Shown: in pieces, positions 7,612 to 15,279 of the stretch
How positions within the stretch are numbered: position 1 is the stretch's first letter
Layout: each line of letters begins with the position of its first letter
Source: Zipacnadum sp036504235
GTDB lineage: Bacteria; Armatimonadota; Zipacnadia; Zipacnadales; Zipacnadaceae
Assembly: GCA_036504235.1 (NCBI GenBank)
Contig: DASXVN010000050.1
Coordinates: 1-32,017, forward strand
DNA: 32,017 nucleotides
Reading direction: 5' to 3'
Position numbers and translations under genes: made by a program
The notes under the pieces: generated by a model
What the model saw: only the letters and a program-made list of their open reading frames with translations
Databases searched by the model: none
Told to the model about the DNA's origin: nothing

Positions 7612-10050
7612 TCACGCCTCGTAGGCGTCCGACTTACCCGCCTCTTCCTCGCCGGCGCCGAACTGCTTGAGCGCCTCGGCAAAGACCGTCAGCCGCTGCT
7701 GCACCGCCCCGTGGACCGTGCCGTCGGGGTACTGCCCGGACTCGTCCGGCTCGCCCGCCGGCAGGCCGGTGAGCAGCTCCAGACCCTCATCGAGCGTCCG
7801 CATCGTATAGATGTGGAACTGCCCGGCGCGCACCGCTTCGACGACCTCGGCGCGCAGCATCAGGTGCCGCTGGTTGCTGGCCGGCAGCAGCACCCCCTGG
7901 GTCCCGGTGAGTCCCTGGCGCTGGCAGGCCTCGAAATAGCCCTCAATCTTGCGGTTGGCCCCGCCGATCGGCTGGATCAGGCCGTGCTGGTTGACCGAGC
8001 CGGTCACCGCCAGGTCCTGGCGCAGCGGCAGATCGCCCAGGCTGGAGAGCACCGCGAACAGCTCCGCCGCGGAGGCCGAGTCACCCTCGACGCCCTCGTA
8101 GCTCTGCTCGAAAACGATGCTCACCGAGCAACTGAGCGGGGCCCGCGCCGCGTATTTCTGCCCCAGGTAGCCGCTGATAATCAGCACGCCCTTGTCGTGA
8201 ATGGGGCCGCTGAGCTTGACCTCGCGCTCGATGTTGATGACCCCGGCGCGCCCCAGGGCGCTGCGCGCAGTGATCCGCGACGGCTTCCCCACCGTGTAGT
8301 CGCCGAGCGGCAGCAGCGACAAGCCGTTGACCTGCCCGACCGCCGCCCCTCGGGTGTCCACCAGCAACTCCCCGTCCTCGATCGCGTCCAGCACCCGCTC
8401 CTCAATCCGGTTGGAGCGCCACACCTGCTGCGCGAACGCCTGGCGCACGTCCTCGGCCCGCACCGCCGCGCCGACCTCCCGCCGGCCCGCCCAGTACGTG
8501 GCCTCCTGCGCCAGGTCCGCAATCTCCATGAACCGAGTGGTCAGCTTCTCCTGGTTCTCCGCGCGCCGCGAGGCCTGCTCCACCACCTCGGCCACGGCGG
8601 CGGCGGTGAACTCCGGCAGCCCACGCTCCTGGCAGACCCGCGCCAGGTAGCGCAGGTAGAGCTTCTCCGTCTCCGGCGTGCGCTCCATGTCCGAGCCCAG
8701 GTCGGCTTTGACCTTGAAGAGCTTGGCGAAATCCTCGTCGAGCTGGTAGAGGAGGTAGTAGATCTGCGGCGTGCCGATGAGCACGACTTTGACGTCCAGG
8801 GGGATGGGCTGGGGCTCCAGGGTCACCGTGGAGACAAAGCGGAACTGGTCGCCGATGGACTCGATGCGCAGTTCCTGGCTGCGCAGCGCGCGCTTGAGCG
8901 CGTCCCAGGCGTAGGGGCGGGTGAGTAGCGCCAGCGCGTCGAGCATCAGGTAGCCGCCGTTGGCCCGGTGGAGCGCGCCCGCCCGGATCATGCTGAAATC
9001 GGTCACCAGCGCGCCCATCTGGGTCTGGTACTCGACCTCGCCGACCAGGATGTGCAGGGTGGGGTTAGCCTCGTAGACGACGGGGGCGCGGTGGTCCTTG
9101 GCGGTCTCGGTGAGCAGATTGACCCGGTAGCGGTCATAGGGGCTGTGGTCGGTCACCGTCATGCCCGGCGGCAGGGGCAGCGGCGGCGTCTGCTCCTCGC
9201 CGTTGCGAAACTGCGCGACATTGCTGACCAGGTCGGCCGTCAGGGCCTGGAGGTGCTCCACCACCTCCGGCAGGTCCCGGTACTTCTCGGCCAGCGCCTC
9301 GATCAAGTGTGCGCTGGCGAACTGCACCATCTCCCGGTCCAGTTGCCGCACCTGCTCGCGGGCTTCATGCTCCTGGCGATGCCCCCGACGCAGCAGGTCC
9401 GCCAACTTCTCCTGGAACTCCTCGCGCCGCTTTTCTAGCGTGTTGCGCTCTTCGTCGGGCAGCGCCGCGTACTCCTGCGGCGCCATGACCTCGCCGTCCT
9501 TGGCCGGGGCCACGATCAGCCCCGCCGGACCGCGGCCGATGGTGAAGCCCGCCGCTTCCGCCTCTGCCTCAAAGGCGCCGAACTCCCGCTGCCGCTCTTC
9601 GCGAAACTGCTTGAGCGCCTCATCACGCCGGCTCTGGTAGTCGTCGCTCTCAAAGACCGCGGCAATCCCCTGGTCCAGCCCGGCAATTAGCTCCTCGGCG
9701 TCACGTCGGAACTCCGCTCCCTGGCCGGCCGGAAGCCGCAGCGCCCGGGGGCGGCGGGAGTCTTCGAAGTTGTGGACGTAGCACCATTCCGCCGGCGGCT
9801 CGCGGCGCGCAGCCGCCTCGTCGAGGATCATTCGCGTCATCAGCGACCGTCCGGTTCCGGCGGCCCCGAGCACGAAGGTGTTGTAGCCCGGTCCGGCGAT
9901 GTCGGTGCCAAACTCCAGCGCGGCCATGGCCCGCGCCTGGCCCAGGGGTCTATCGAGGGGCGTCACCGCGCCGGTGGAGGCGGCCTCCAGGCCGGCGGGG
10001 TCGCATACGCGCCGCAATTGTTCGGGGGTAAGCTCGGATGTCGGAGACAA
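7612..10050 (-). CDS. Lon family (AAA_32 + Lon_C) ATP-dependent protease
   Basis: An 812-residue cytoplasmic protease of the Lon-like group with an AAA_32 N-terminal module rather than the LonA substrate domain. The Walker A-like loop is GAAGTGRS (about 62-69) with Arg68 where lysine is usual, a variation I believe is common in this group. A charged coiled-coil stretch spans about 130-260. The S16 protease domain contains EGDSAS (Ser658 likely catalytic) and IGGANRK (Lys701, the dyad lysine). Translation starts at TTG (10050), with GAGGTGA 6-7 nt upstream. The tail (about 745-812) is acidic and low in conservation. Upstream is the M42 peptidase and downstream the exoribonuclease, forming a turnover block. 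Confidence 0.88.
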   Translation of the reverse strand: MSPTSELTPEQLRRVCDPAGLEAASTGAVTPLDRPLGQARAMAALEFGTDIAGPGYNTFVLGAAGTGRSLMTRMILDEAAARREPPAEWCYVHNFEDSRRPRALRLPAGQGAEFRRDAEELIAGLDQGIAAVFESDDYQSRRDEALKQFREERQREFGAFEAEAEAAGFTIGRGPAGLIVAPAKDGEVMAPQEYAALPDEERNTLEKRREEFQEKLADLLRRGHRQEHEAREQVRQLDREMVQFASAHLIEALAEKYRDLPEVVEHLQALTADLVSNVAQFRNGEEQTPPLPLPPGMTVTDHSPYDRYRVNLLTETAKDHRAPVVYEANPTLHILVGEVEYQTQMGALVTDFSMIRAGALHRANGGYLMLDALALLTRPYAWDALKRALRSQELRIESIGDQFRFVSTVTLEPQPIPLDVKVVLIGTPQIYYLLYQLDEDFAKLFKVKADLGSDMERTPETEKLYLRYLARVCQERGLPEFTAAAVAEVVEQASRRAENQEKLTTRFMEIADLAQEATYWAGRREVGAAVRAEDVRQAFAQQVWRSNRIEERVLDAIEDGELLVDTRGAAVGQVNGLSLLPLGDYTVGKPSRITARSALGRAGVINIEREVKLSGPIHDKGVLIISGYLGQKYAARAPLSCSVSIVFEQSYEGVEGDSASAAELFAVLSSLGDLPLRQDLAVTGSVNQHGLIQPIGGANRKIEGYFEACQRQGLTGTQGVLLPASNQRHLMLRAEVVEAVRAGQFHIYTMRTLDEGLELLTGLPAGEPDESGQYPDGTVHGAVQQRLTVFAEALKQFGAGEEEAGKSDAYEA

Positions 10051-10146
10051 GATCGGTCACCTCGCAGGGGGCTTCATAGCTGTCGGTAAGTTGCCCCCCG
10101 AGGTGTCCGTATCCTTCTTTTCATGCCACGGGCGAGGCCGCCACCC

Positions 10147-11214
10147 CTAGCGCGGGGTGAAGTCCGTATCCGGCTTGAGTGAGGCCAGGGTCTCGGCCAG
10201 CAGCTCCGCGGTGTGCTCGAGATCGTCCAGGGAAATCATCTCCACCGCCGTGTGCATGTAGCGGTTGGGCACGCTGACCAGGGCCGCCGCCACACCGCCG
10301 CGCGAGACCTGGATGACATTGGCATCCGTCCCGGTCGCCCGCGAGATGGCCTCCGGCTGCCAGGAAATCTTCTTCTTAGTGGCCGCCGCGACCAGCTTCT
10401 CGTGCAGCACCGGGTTGATGTTCGGCCCCCGGGCGATGACCGGACCGCGGTCCAGCCGCAGGTCGCCGACGATGGTCTTTTCCACGTGCGGATGGTCGGT
10501 GGCGAAGGTCACGTCGACCGCAATCGCCGCCTGCGGGTCAATGGCATAGGCGCAGGTCCGCGCTCCCCGCAGCCCCAACTCCTCCTGCACGGTGGAGACC
10601 GCGAACACGGCGCACTTGAGCCTGCGCTTGGCCAGAATCCGCACTGCTTCCATCACCGCAAAGGCGCCGACTTTGTCGTCCAGGCCGGGGCCAGCCACCC
10701 GGTCGCCGAGTAGGCGCGTCAGGCCCAGCTCGAAGGTGATGGGGTCGCCGATGGCCAAGCACTCCTCGGCCTCGGCTTTGTCCTTGGCGCCCAGGTCGAT
10801 CCACATCTCGTTGATCTCGCTCTTGCCGCCCTTGGCGCGCTCCTCGGGCTTCTGCAGATGGATCGGCTTGCGGCCGATGATCCCCGGTAGGGGCCCGTTC
10901 TTCGTATGCACGACCACACGCTCGCCCGGCACGATGGCGGTGTCAATGCCGCCGATGGCCGAGAAGTAGATGCAGCCATCCTCGCTGATGTGCTGGACCA
11001 TGAAGCCGATCTGGTCGCAGTGCCCGGCCAGCATCACCCGCGGATAACCACCCGGGTTGAGGGCGGCGGTCAGGTTGCCGTTCACGTCCACGCTGACCTC
11101 GTCGGCGTACTCGCTGACCCAGTCGCGGATCACCCGCTGCACCGGCTGCTCAAAGCCGGAGGGCGACGGGGTACTGACGATGCTGTCCAGGAAGGCCAGT
11201 GATTCTTTGCGCAT
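10147..11214 (-). CDS. M42 family metallopeptidase (glutamyl aminopeptidase/endoglucanase M-like)
   Basis: A 355-residue di-metal aminopeptidase. Family residues visible are H65 and D67 (LAGHCDQIGFMV), GPGLDDKVGAF with the bridging Asp, QEELGLRGA with the general-base and metal Glu pair, AVDVTFATD, and MHTAVEMIS with the last metal His. M42 enzymes form large tetrahedral TET complexes that finish peptide degradation. The start at 11214 follows AAAGGAG by about 9 nt; an upstream in-frame start at 11256 lies in the preceding terminator region and is unlikely. The Lon-like gene starts 97 nt after this gene, consistent with peptides from the protease being cleared by the peptidase. A weak 6-bp hairpin overlaps the stop codon. 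Confidence 0.92.
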   Translation of the reverse strand: MRKESLAFLDSIVSTPSPSGFEQPVQRVIRDWVSEYADEVSVDVNGNLTAALNPGGYPRVMLAGHCDQIGFMVQHISEDGCIYFSAIGGIDTAIVPGERVVVHTKNGPLPGIIGRKPIHLQKPEERAKGGKSEINEMWIDLGAKDKAEAEECLAIGDPITFELGLTRLLGDRVAGPGLDDKVGAFAVMEAVRILAKRRLKCAVFAVSTVQEELGLRGARTCAYAIDPQAAIAVDVTFATDHPHVEKTIVGDLRLDRGPVIARGPNINPVLHEKLVAAATKKKISWQPEAISRATGTDANVIQVSRGGVAAALVSVPNRYMHTAVEMISLDDLEHTAELLAETLASLKPDTDFTPR

Positions 11215-11237
11215 GAGGGACGACTCCTTTGGCTCGA

Positions 11238-11278
11238 CAATAAAGAAGGGCCGCACGGAAGCTGATTCCGCCCGGCCC
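11238..11278 (-). terminator. Rho-independent terminator after the DRE-TIM synthase
   Basis: On the minus strand a 13-position stem (11248-11260 against 11266-11278; one G-G mismatch and one G-U pair) with a 5-nt loop is followed by TTCTTTATTG. This is the clearest intrinsic terminator in the window and separates the synthase gene from the M42/Lon/YhaM block. Confidence 0.78.
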
Positions 11279-11323
11279 CCTGTGGTTTCTGGGAAGGACT
11301 TGCGTTCGACGCGGCGAGCTCGC

Positions 11324-12568
11324 CTAGGGCGTCAGGGTCAGCAGCGACCGCACCTGCTCGGGATAGTGGTAGATGAGCCACAGCTCTTCTTCGGTCAGCG
11401 GGGCCTGGGTGCTGAGGTTGGCGAACTGCACCAGCTTGAGCACCTGCGCCACGTGCTCGGCGTCGCGGAAGCCCAGGTCCATCTGCGCGTACACGTATTC
11501 CAGACCGGACTTGCCGCCGTGGATACCGGTGGTGATGACCCGGCCGGTGCTTAGCTCCGTCTTCTCGCCCCGGCCCAGCACCTCGTAGTCGTACAGTTCG
11601 TAGTTCTGCCGGTCCTTAAGCGCGCCGTCGGCGTGGATGCCGGACTCGTGGGCGAAAGCGTTGTCCCCCACGCCCGGCTGGTTGATCGGAATCTCCAGGC
11701 CGAAGGCGTGCCCCACGTAGCGCGACAGGCGGAACGCCCGGGAGAGGTCAATGGTTTCGCTCAGCAGACCCAGGTCCCGCCAGCCGGCGGAATAGCGCAG
11801 GGCCAGCACACAGGAGACCAGGTCGGCGTTGCCGGCCCGCTCGCCCACGCCGTTTACGGTCGTGTTGATGTAGGCGTCCTGCCCGGCCTCGCAGATGGCG
11901 ACGGCGCCGGCGCAGGAGTTGGCGACCGCCAGGCCCAGGTCATTGTGGCAGTGCACCTCCACCGGAATCTGCGCCTCGCGGGCGATGGCACCCACGCGGG
12001 CCGCAATAGTCTTGGGGTCGTCGTGCCCCAGGGTGTCACAGTAGCGGAACCGGTCCGCGCCCGCTTCCCGGCCGGCCTGGGCGAACTCAATCAGAAAGTC
12101 CAGCTCGGTGCGGGAGGCATCCTCGGCGTTAATCCCCGCCGTGATCGCCCCGCCCTGCTTGGCCGCCACCGTGGCGTCCACCATCATCTGAATGATCTCC
12201 TGGCGGTTGAACTTGCCCTGGAACTTCCAGCGCAGCATCTGCTCGGAGGTCGAGATGGAGAGGTTGAAGTGGCGAATCTTGGTCTGCTGGAGGGCCTTCT
12301 CCACGTCGGAGGCCAGCGCCCGCGACCAGCCGCCCAGGGCCATGTGCTTGATCAGCGCCGGCTGGGCCTCGGTGCCCTCGGTGAGTTCGTAGTTGGCGTT
12401 GACGTAGTTCTTCTCGTGCGGGCTCAGCGGAAAGCCCATCTCCGACTGGTAGACGCCCAGGTCATCGAGTAGCCAATTAATGACGGTCTTCTGGATCTTG
12501 GCCAGGGAGATCCGCGCCGTCTGTTCGCCATCGCGATTGGTTACGTCAATGATCTCAATCTTGGGCAT
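11324..12568 (-). CDS. DRE-TIM acyl-CoA condensing enzyme (homocitrate/isopropylmalate/Re-citrate synthase family)
   Basis: The 414-residue protein is a single DRE-TIM barrel with a short C-terminal part. Seen motifs: R12-D-G-E-Q (the DRE element), VHCHNDLGLAVANS (metal histidines), GVGERAGNADLV and HESGIHADG. It lacks the roughly 120-residue LeuA regulatory domain of full 2-isopropylmalate synthase and so is closer in size to homocitrate synthase. Its opening, IDVTNRDGEQTARIS rather than the usual DTTLRDGEQ, resembles what I remember of the Re-citrate synthase/homocitrate-like group. No other leucine or lysine-AAA gene is adjacent. The start at 12568 has AAGGAG about 10 nt upstream. A consensus promoter lies at 12673-12701 and a strong terminator follows, so it is a single-gene unit. 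Exact substrate unresolved. Confidence 0.8.
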   Translation of the reverse strand: MPKIEIIDVTNRDGEQTARISLAKIQKTVINWLLDDLGVYQSEMGFPLSPHEKNYVNANYELTEGTEAQPALIKHMALGGWSRALASDVEKALQQTKIRHFNLSISTSEQMLRWKFQGKFNRQEIIQMMVDATVAAKQGGAITAGINAEDASRTELDFLIEFAQAGREAGADRFRYCDTLGHDDPKTIAARVGAIAREAQIPVEVHCHNDLGLAVANSCAGAVAICEAGQDAYINTTVNGVGERAGNADLVSCVLALRYSAGWRDLGLLSETIDLSRAFRLSRYVGHAFGLEIPINQPGVGDNAFAHESGIHADGALKDRQNYELYDYEVLGRGEKTELSTGRVITTGIHGGKSGLEYVYAQMDLGFRDAEHVAQVLKLVQFANLSTQAPLTEEELWLIYHYPEQVRSLLTLTP

Positions 12569-12619
12569 GGGGCCACGCTCCTTGTGGGTCGGCACCGCGC
12601 TGGCTGCCGGGTATACGAA

Positions 12620-12646
12620 GCCGGCGGCAGCAAGGCTGCAGCCGGC
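12620..12646 (-). other. Strong hairpin in the 5' leader of the DRE-TIM synthase gene
   Basis: GCCGGC-(mismatch)-GCAGC, a 3-nt loop and the complementary arm form an 11-bp stem with one mismatch, 52 nt before the start codon and about 20 nt after the expected transcription start. There is no U-run. An in-frame ATG at 12655 lies just before it without a ribosome binding site. It may influence translation or message stability. Confidence 0.55.
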
Positions 12647-12672
12647 ACAGGTCGTCATAACTTGGAGGGACA

Positions 12673-12701
12673 ATCATACCCTAGAAGCGCCGCGATTGCA
12701 A
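12673..12701 (-). promoter_or_regulatory. Sigma-70 promoter for the DRE-TIM synthase gene
   Basis: Minus strand: TTGCAA (12701-12696), a 17-bp spacer, and TATGAT (12678-12673). Transcription should begin near 12666, giving a leader of about 100 nt that contains the 12620-12646 hairpin. It lies 30-60 nt past the folE stop codon and explains independent expression of the synthase. Confidence 0.78.
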
Positions 12702-12731
12702 GCGGGTTGCCGCCCGCCTTCCGCTCCCTGG

Positions 12732-13295
12732 TCAGGGGCGCTGGCGGTCAATTAGGTGCATGAACTCCTGCCGCGTCGGCGGCGAACTGCGGAAGCTGCC
12801 CAGCACCGCCGAGGTGGTCATCAGCGAGTTCTGCTTCTCCACCCCGCGCATCATCATGCACAGGTGCTGCGCCTCGATCACCACGCCGGCGCCCTCCGCG
12901 CCCAGGTCCATCAGCGCCTGTGCGATCTGCTCAGTCATCCGCTCCTGAATCTGCAGCCGCCGCGCGTAGACGTCCACGATCCGCGCCAGCTTGCTCACCC
13001 CCAACACCACTCCCCGAGCGATATAGCCGATATGGCAGCGCCCGAAGAAGGGCAGCATGTGGTGCTCGCACATGCTGTACATCTCGATGTCGCGCAGCAC
13101 CACCATATTGTGGGAGGGCTGCTCGAACACGGCCCCATTAAGCACCGACTGGGGGTCCTGCTGGTAGCCCCGGGTCAGAAACTCCCAGGCGGTCGCCACC
13201 CGCTGGGGGGTCCGCAGCAATCCTTCCCGGTCCGGGTCCTCCCCGATCTCGGCGAGCAACTCTCGCACCAACGCCTCTACCCGTTCATGATTCAT
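12732..13295 (-). CDS. folE: GTP cyclohydrolase I (type IA)
   Basis: A 187-residue enzyme that converts GTP to 7,8-dihydroneopterin triphosphate, the first step of folate synthesis. Zinc ligands Cys76 and His79 (SMCEHHMLPF) and Cys146 (QHLCMMMRGV) are all present, as are the FxGxxHIGY and KLARIVDVYARRLQIQE segments. The start at 13295 has AAGGA 8 nt upstream, and the first 11 nt overlap the end of folK, giving translational coupling. It is the last gene of the folate operon. Presence of all zinc cysteines makes this the ordinary zinc-dependent FolE, not FolE2. Confidence 0.96.
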   Translation of the reverse strand: MNHERVEALVRELLAEIGEDPDREGLLRTPQRVATAWEFLTRGYQQDPQSVLNGAVFEQPSHNMVVLRDIEMYSMCEHHMLPFFGRCHIGYIARGVVLGVSKLARIVDVYARRLQIQERMTEQIAQALMDLGAEGAGVVIEAQHLCMMMRGVEKQNSLMTTSAVLGSFRSSPPTRQEFMHLIDRQRP

Positions 13296-13803
13296 GAATG
13301 ATTTCCTTTCGGAGCCGCGCAGTGAACTCCGGCAGCGATTCCAGTCGCCCCGGAGCCGCCGCGGCGATCTGCGCCGTCGTGCGTCCGTCCCCCGGCACCA
13401 CCAACTCCGGCGCCAGCTCCGCCAGGGGCGCCGCCAGAAAGGCCCGCCGCGCCAGGTCCGGGTCCGGCAGCACCAGGTCGGGCTCCTGCACCTGCTGGTC
13501 TCCGTAGAGCAGCAGGTCCAGGTCCAGCGTCCGCGCCGCGTACCGGTCGGCGGCGCGCACCCGGCCCGTCTGGCGCTCGATCTCTCGCAGCACGTCGAAT
13601 TTCAGCTCCCGCGGCGACAGGTCGGTGGCTACCTCCACCACCCCATTGTAGAAGGCGGGCTGCTCGGGGCGGCCCTCCGGCTCCGTGCGGTAGAAGGTGG
13701 AAATCGCCACTAGCGGCACCCGCGCAGACAGTCGCCGCAGCCCCTCGGGCACGTGGCGCTCCGGCTCCAGGTTGGACCCCACGGCGACGAACACCCGCGC
13801 CAT
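13285..13803 (-). CDS. folK: 2-amino-4-hydroxy-6-hydroxymethyldihydropteridine pyrophosphokinase (HPPK)
   Basis: The 172-residue protein transfers pyrophosphate from ATP to 6-hydroxymethyl-7,8-dihydropterin. Signatures are VAVGSNLEPE at the N-terminus, STFYRTEP, FYNGVVEV and the HPPK box RTLDLDLLLYGD with the magnesium-binding aspartates, then LPDPDLARRAF. The ATG at 13803 overlaps the folB stop by one base (TGATG), so the start is secure even though the frame is open upstream. It sits between folB and folE, in the expected pathway context. Confidence 0.95.
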   Translation of the reverse strand: MARVFVAVGSNLEPERHVPEGLRRLSARVPLVAISTFYRTEPEGRPEQPAFYNGVVEVATDLSPRELKFDVLREIERQTGRVRAADRYAARTLDLDLLLYGDQQVQEPDLVLPDPDLARRAFLAAPLAELAPELVVPGDGRTTAQIAAAAPGRLESLPEFTARLRKEIIHES

Positions 13804-14156
13804 CAGCGCGGGCCCTTCCGCACTTCCACGGCCACACTGCGGGCAAAACGTAGCGCGGAAGGCTTCTCCACCCGCACCAGCACCTCTTCCACCCGCGGGT
13901 CCTCCCAGCAAATCTCGGCAATCTGGTCGGCCAGCGCCTCCAGCAGATAGAGGTGGGAGGCCTCCACAAAGCTGAAGACCTGCTTCTTCAGGGCGCGGTA
14001 GTCCAGCGCCTCCTCAAACTGGTCGCTAGCCGCCGCTGGGCCGAAATCGGTGGTAATCTCAATATTGATCACCACATCCTGCCGCTCCCGGCGCTCCTCG
14101 TCGCTCACGCCCAGCACACAGCGTGCCAGCAGGTCATTGATCAGAATGCGGCCCAT
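13803..14156 (-). CDS. folB: Dihydroneopterin aldolase
   Basis: A 117-residue tunnelling-fold enzyme that cleaves 7,8-dihydroneopterin to hydroxymethyldihydropterin and glycolaldehyde. Family features are 'ARCVLGVSDEERRERQDVV' near residues 11-29, LDYRALKKQV (Tyr53), the HLYLLEALAD helix (Glu73) and VRVEKPSAL with the catalytic lysine Lys98. The start at 14156 is favoured by AAGGAG about 10 nt upstream; this places its first 23 nt inside the end of the SDR gene. The tight overlaps on both sides indicate coordinated translation with the SDR and folK. Confidence 0.94.
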   Translation of the reverse strand: MGRILINDLLARCVLGVSDEERRERQDVVINIEITTDFGPAAASDQFEEALDYRALKKQVFSFVEASHLYLLEALADQIAEICWEDPRVEEVLVRVEKPSALRFARSVAVEVRKGPR

Positions 14157-14898
14157 TGGCAGGATACTCCTTGAGATGCCGGCCGCCATCCACATACACG
14201 GTGTGGCCGGTGATAAAGGTGCTCTGCGCCAGGAAGACCACCGCTGCCGCCACGTCGCCGGGGTCCCCGGCGTGCTGCAGAGGCACCGTGACGCCCAGGG
14301 CCTCCAGGTACGCGGCATCGCGGCCCGCGGGCGGCAGGATCAGCCCCGGCGCCACCGCGTTCACCGCTAACTGAGGCGCGAACTCCACCGCCGTGGTCCG
14401 GGTGATCGCCGCCAGCAGTTGCTTGCTCAGCAGGTAGGAGGCATGCCCCGGATCGTAGTCGTCCATACGCGAATCCAGCAAGTTGATGATCTGCCCGTGG
14501 CCCACCTCGCGCCGGAAGGCTCGGCTCAGCGCCAGCGGCGCCCAAGCGTTGACCGCCAGATTGTGCTCCAGGCTGGGCAGGCTCATCGTCTCCAACGTAT
14601 CGGGCGGGAACTCGGACGCGTTGTTGACCAGCAGATCCAGCGTCCCGGCCAGCGCCAGCGCGTGCCCGACCAGCTCTTCCGCCACCGCCGGGTCGGCCAG
14701 GTCCCCGGCCAGCGTCCTGGCGGTCACCCCGGCCGCCCGCACCTCGCGCGCCAGCATCTCGGCCTCCGCGGCGGAGTGACGGTAGTGGATCACGATATGG
14801 ACGCCCTGCTCGGCCAGGGCCAGCGCGATCGCCGCCCCGACGCGCTGGGCCCCGCCGGTGATCAGCGCTGTTTTTCCTCGCAAGTTGCTCGGCGCCAT
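14134..14898 (-). CDS. SDR-family pteridine reductase-like protein (PTR1/FolM type)
   Basis: The 254-residue short-chain dehydrogenase has the TGGAQRVG cofactor loop (about 14-21; the Arg at the sixth position favours NADPH, as in the TGxxxR-x-G subgroup), VNNAS (91-95) and Y155-x3-K159. The residue 13 before the catalytic tyrosine is Asp142 (INLLDSR). Pteridine reductase PTR1 has the same Asp/Tyr/Lys spacing, whereas most SDRs use serine there. It lies directly upstream of and overlapping folB, after the pterin carbinolamine dehydratase gene. The likely role is reduction of dihydropterin or dihydrofolate, possibly replacing FolA. AAAGGA lies 6 nt before the ATG. A 3-oxoacyl-ACP-type SDR is the less likely alternative. 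Confidence 0.85.
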   Translation of the reverse strand: MAPSNLRGKTALITGGAQRVGAAIALALAEQGVHIVIHYRHSAAEAEMLAREVRAAGVTARTLAGDLADPAVAEELVGHALALAGTLDLLVNNASEFPPDTLETMSLPSLEHNLAVNAWAPLALSRAFRREVGHGQIINLLDSRMDDYDPGHASYLLSKQLLAAITRTTAVEFAPQLAVNAVAPGLILPPAGRDAAYLEALGVTVPLQHAGDPGDVAAAVVFLAQSTFITGHTVYVDGGRHLKEYPANGPHSDQ

Positions 14899-14925
14899 GT
14901 ACTGTCCTTTCCGTCCTCGCAGCGG

Positions 14926-15246
14926 CTAAACCAGCTCGTCGATCCGCGCCGCCACGATAAAATCATTGCGCGAAAGGCCGCCGATTTTGTGGGTGGTCAG
15001 CTCCAGGCGCACCCGGTTGTAGGAGATGCAGAGGTCCGGGTGATGGTCCGCGGCCTGCGCCACCTCGGCCACCTCATTGACGAAATCCATGGCCTCCACG
15101 AAGTCCGGAAACTTCAGCTCCCGGCGCAATACCTGGTCCTCCACTTCCCACTCGGGAACCGCGCGGCTCAGGCGCCGGACCTCCTCCGCGGTCAGCGGCG
15201 GCTCCCCGGCCTCCGGCGGAACCGTCGGCTCTTTGGCTAGCTTCAT
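14926..15246 (-). CDS. 4a-hydroxytetrahydrobiopterin (pterin-4a-carbinolamine) dehydratase
   Basis: A 106-residue protein with the PCD/DCoH signature: the histidine pair H68-H69 followed by P70 and D71 (ADHHPD), then SYNRVRLELTTHKIGGLSRND. It also has the typical N-terminal LT-x-EEV-x-L...W segment. The enzyme dehydrates 4a-hydroxy-tetrahydropterin so it can be reduced again. No aromatic amino acid hydroxylase is in the window, so its partner here is unclear; bacterial homologues without such hydroxylases have been linked to molybdopterin or folate metabolism. AGGAGG lies 8 nt before the ATG. It sits 33 nt after the oxidoreductase and 27 nt before the SDR, in the same operon. Confidence 0.93.
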   Translation of the reverse strand: MKLAKEPTVPPEAGEPPLTAEEVRRLSRAVPEWEVEDQVLRRELKFPDFVEAMDFVNEVAEVAQAADHHPDLCISYNRVRLELTTHKIGGLSRNDFIVAARIDELV

Positions 15247-15279
15247 GGCTCATTCCTCCTGTGGCTGCGCGCTTCCGCC

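Noticed and set aside
6793..8928. A 711-codon open frame on the plus strand opposite the YhaM and Lon-like genes
   Set aside because: Composition is Ser/Arg-rich and then Arg/Leu/His-rich, with no recognisable motif; both genes on the other strand have intact catalytic motifs.
10051..10146. Terminator at the end of the M42 gene
   Set aside because: The 6-bp CACCCC/GGGGTG hairpin overlaps the stop codon and has no T-tract.
12569..12672. T-box or leucine attenuator before the DRE-TIM synthase
   Set aside because: No T-box consensus, no run of Leu codons in the small upstream frame and no U-run after the hairpin.
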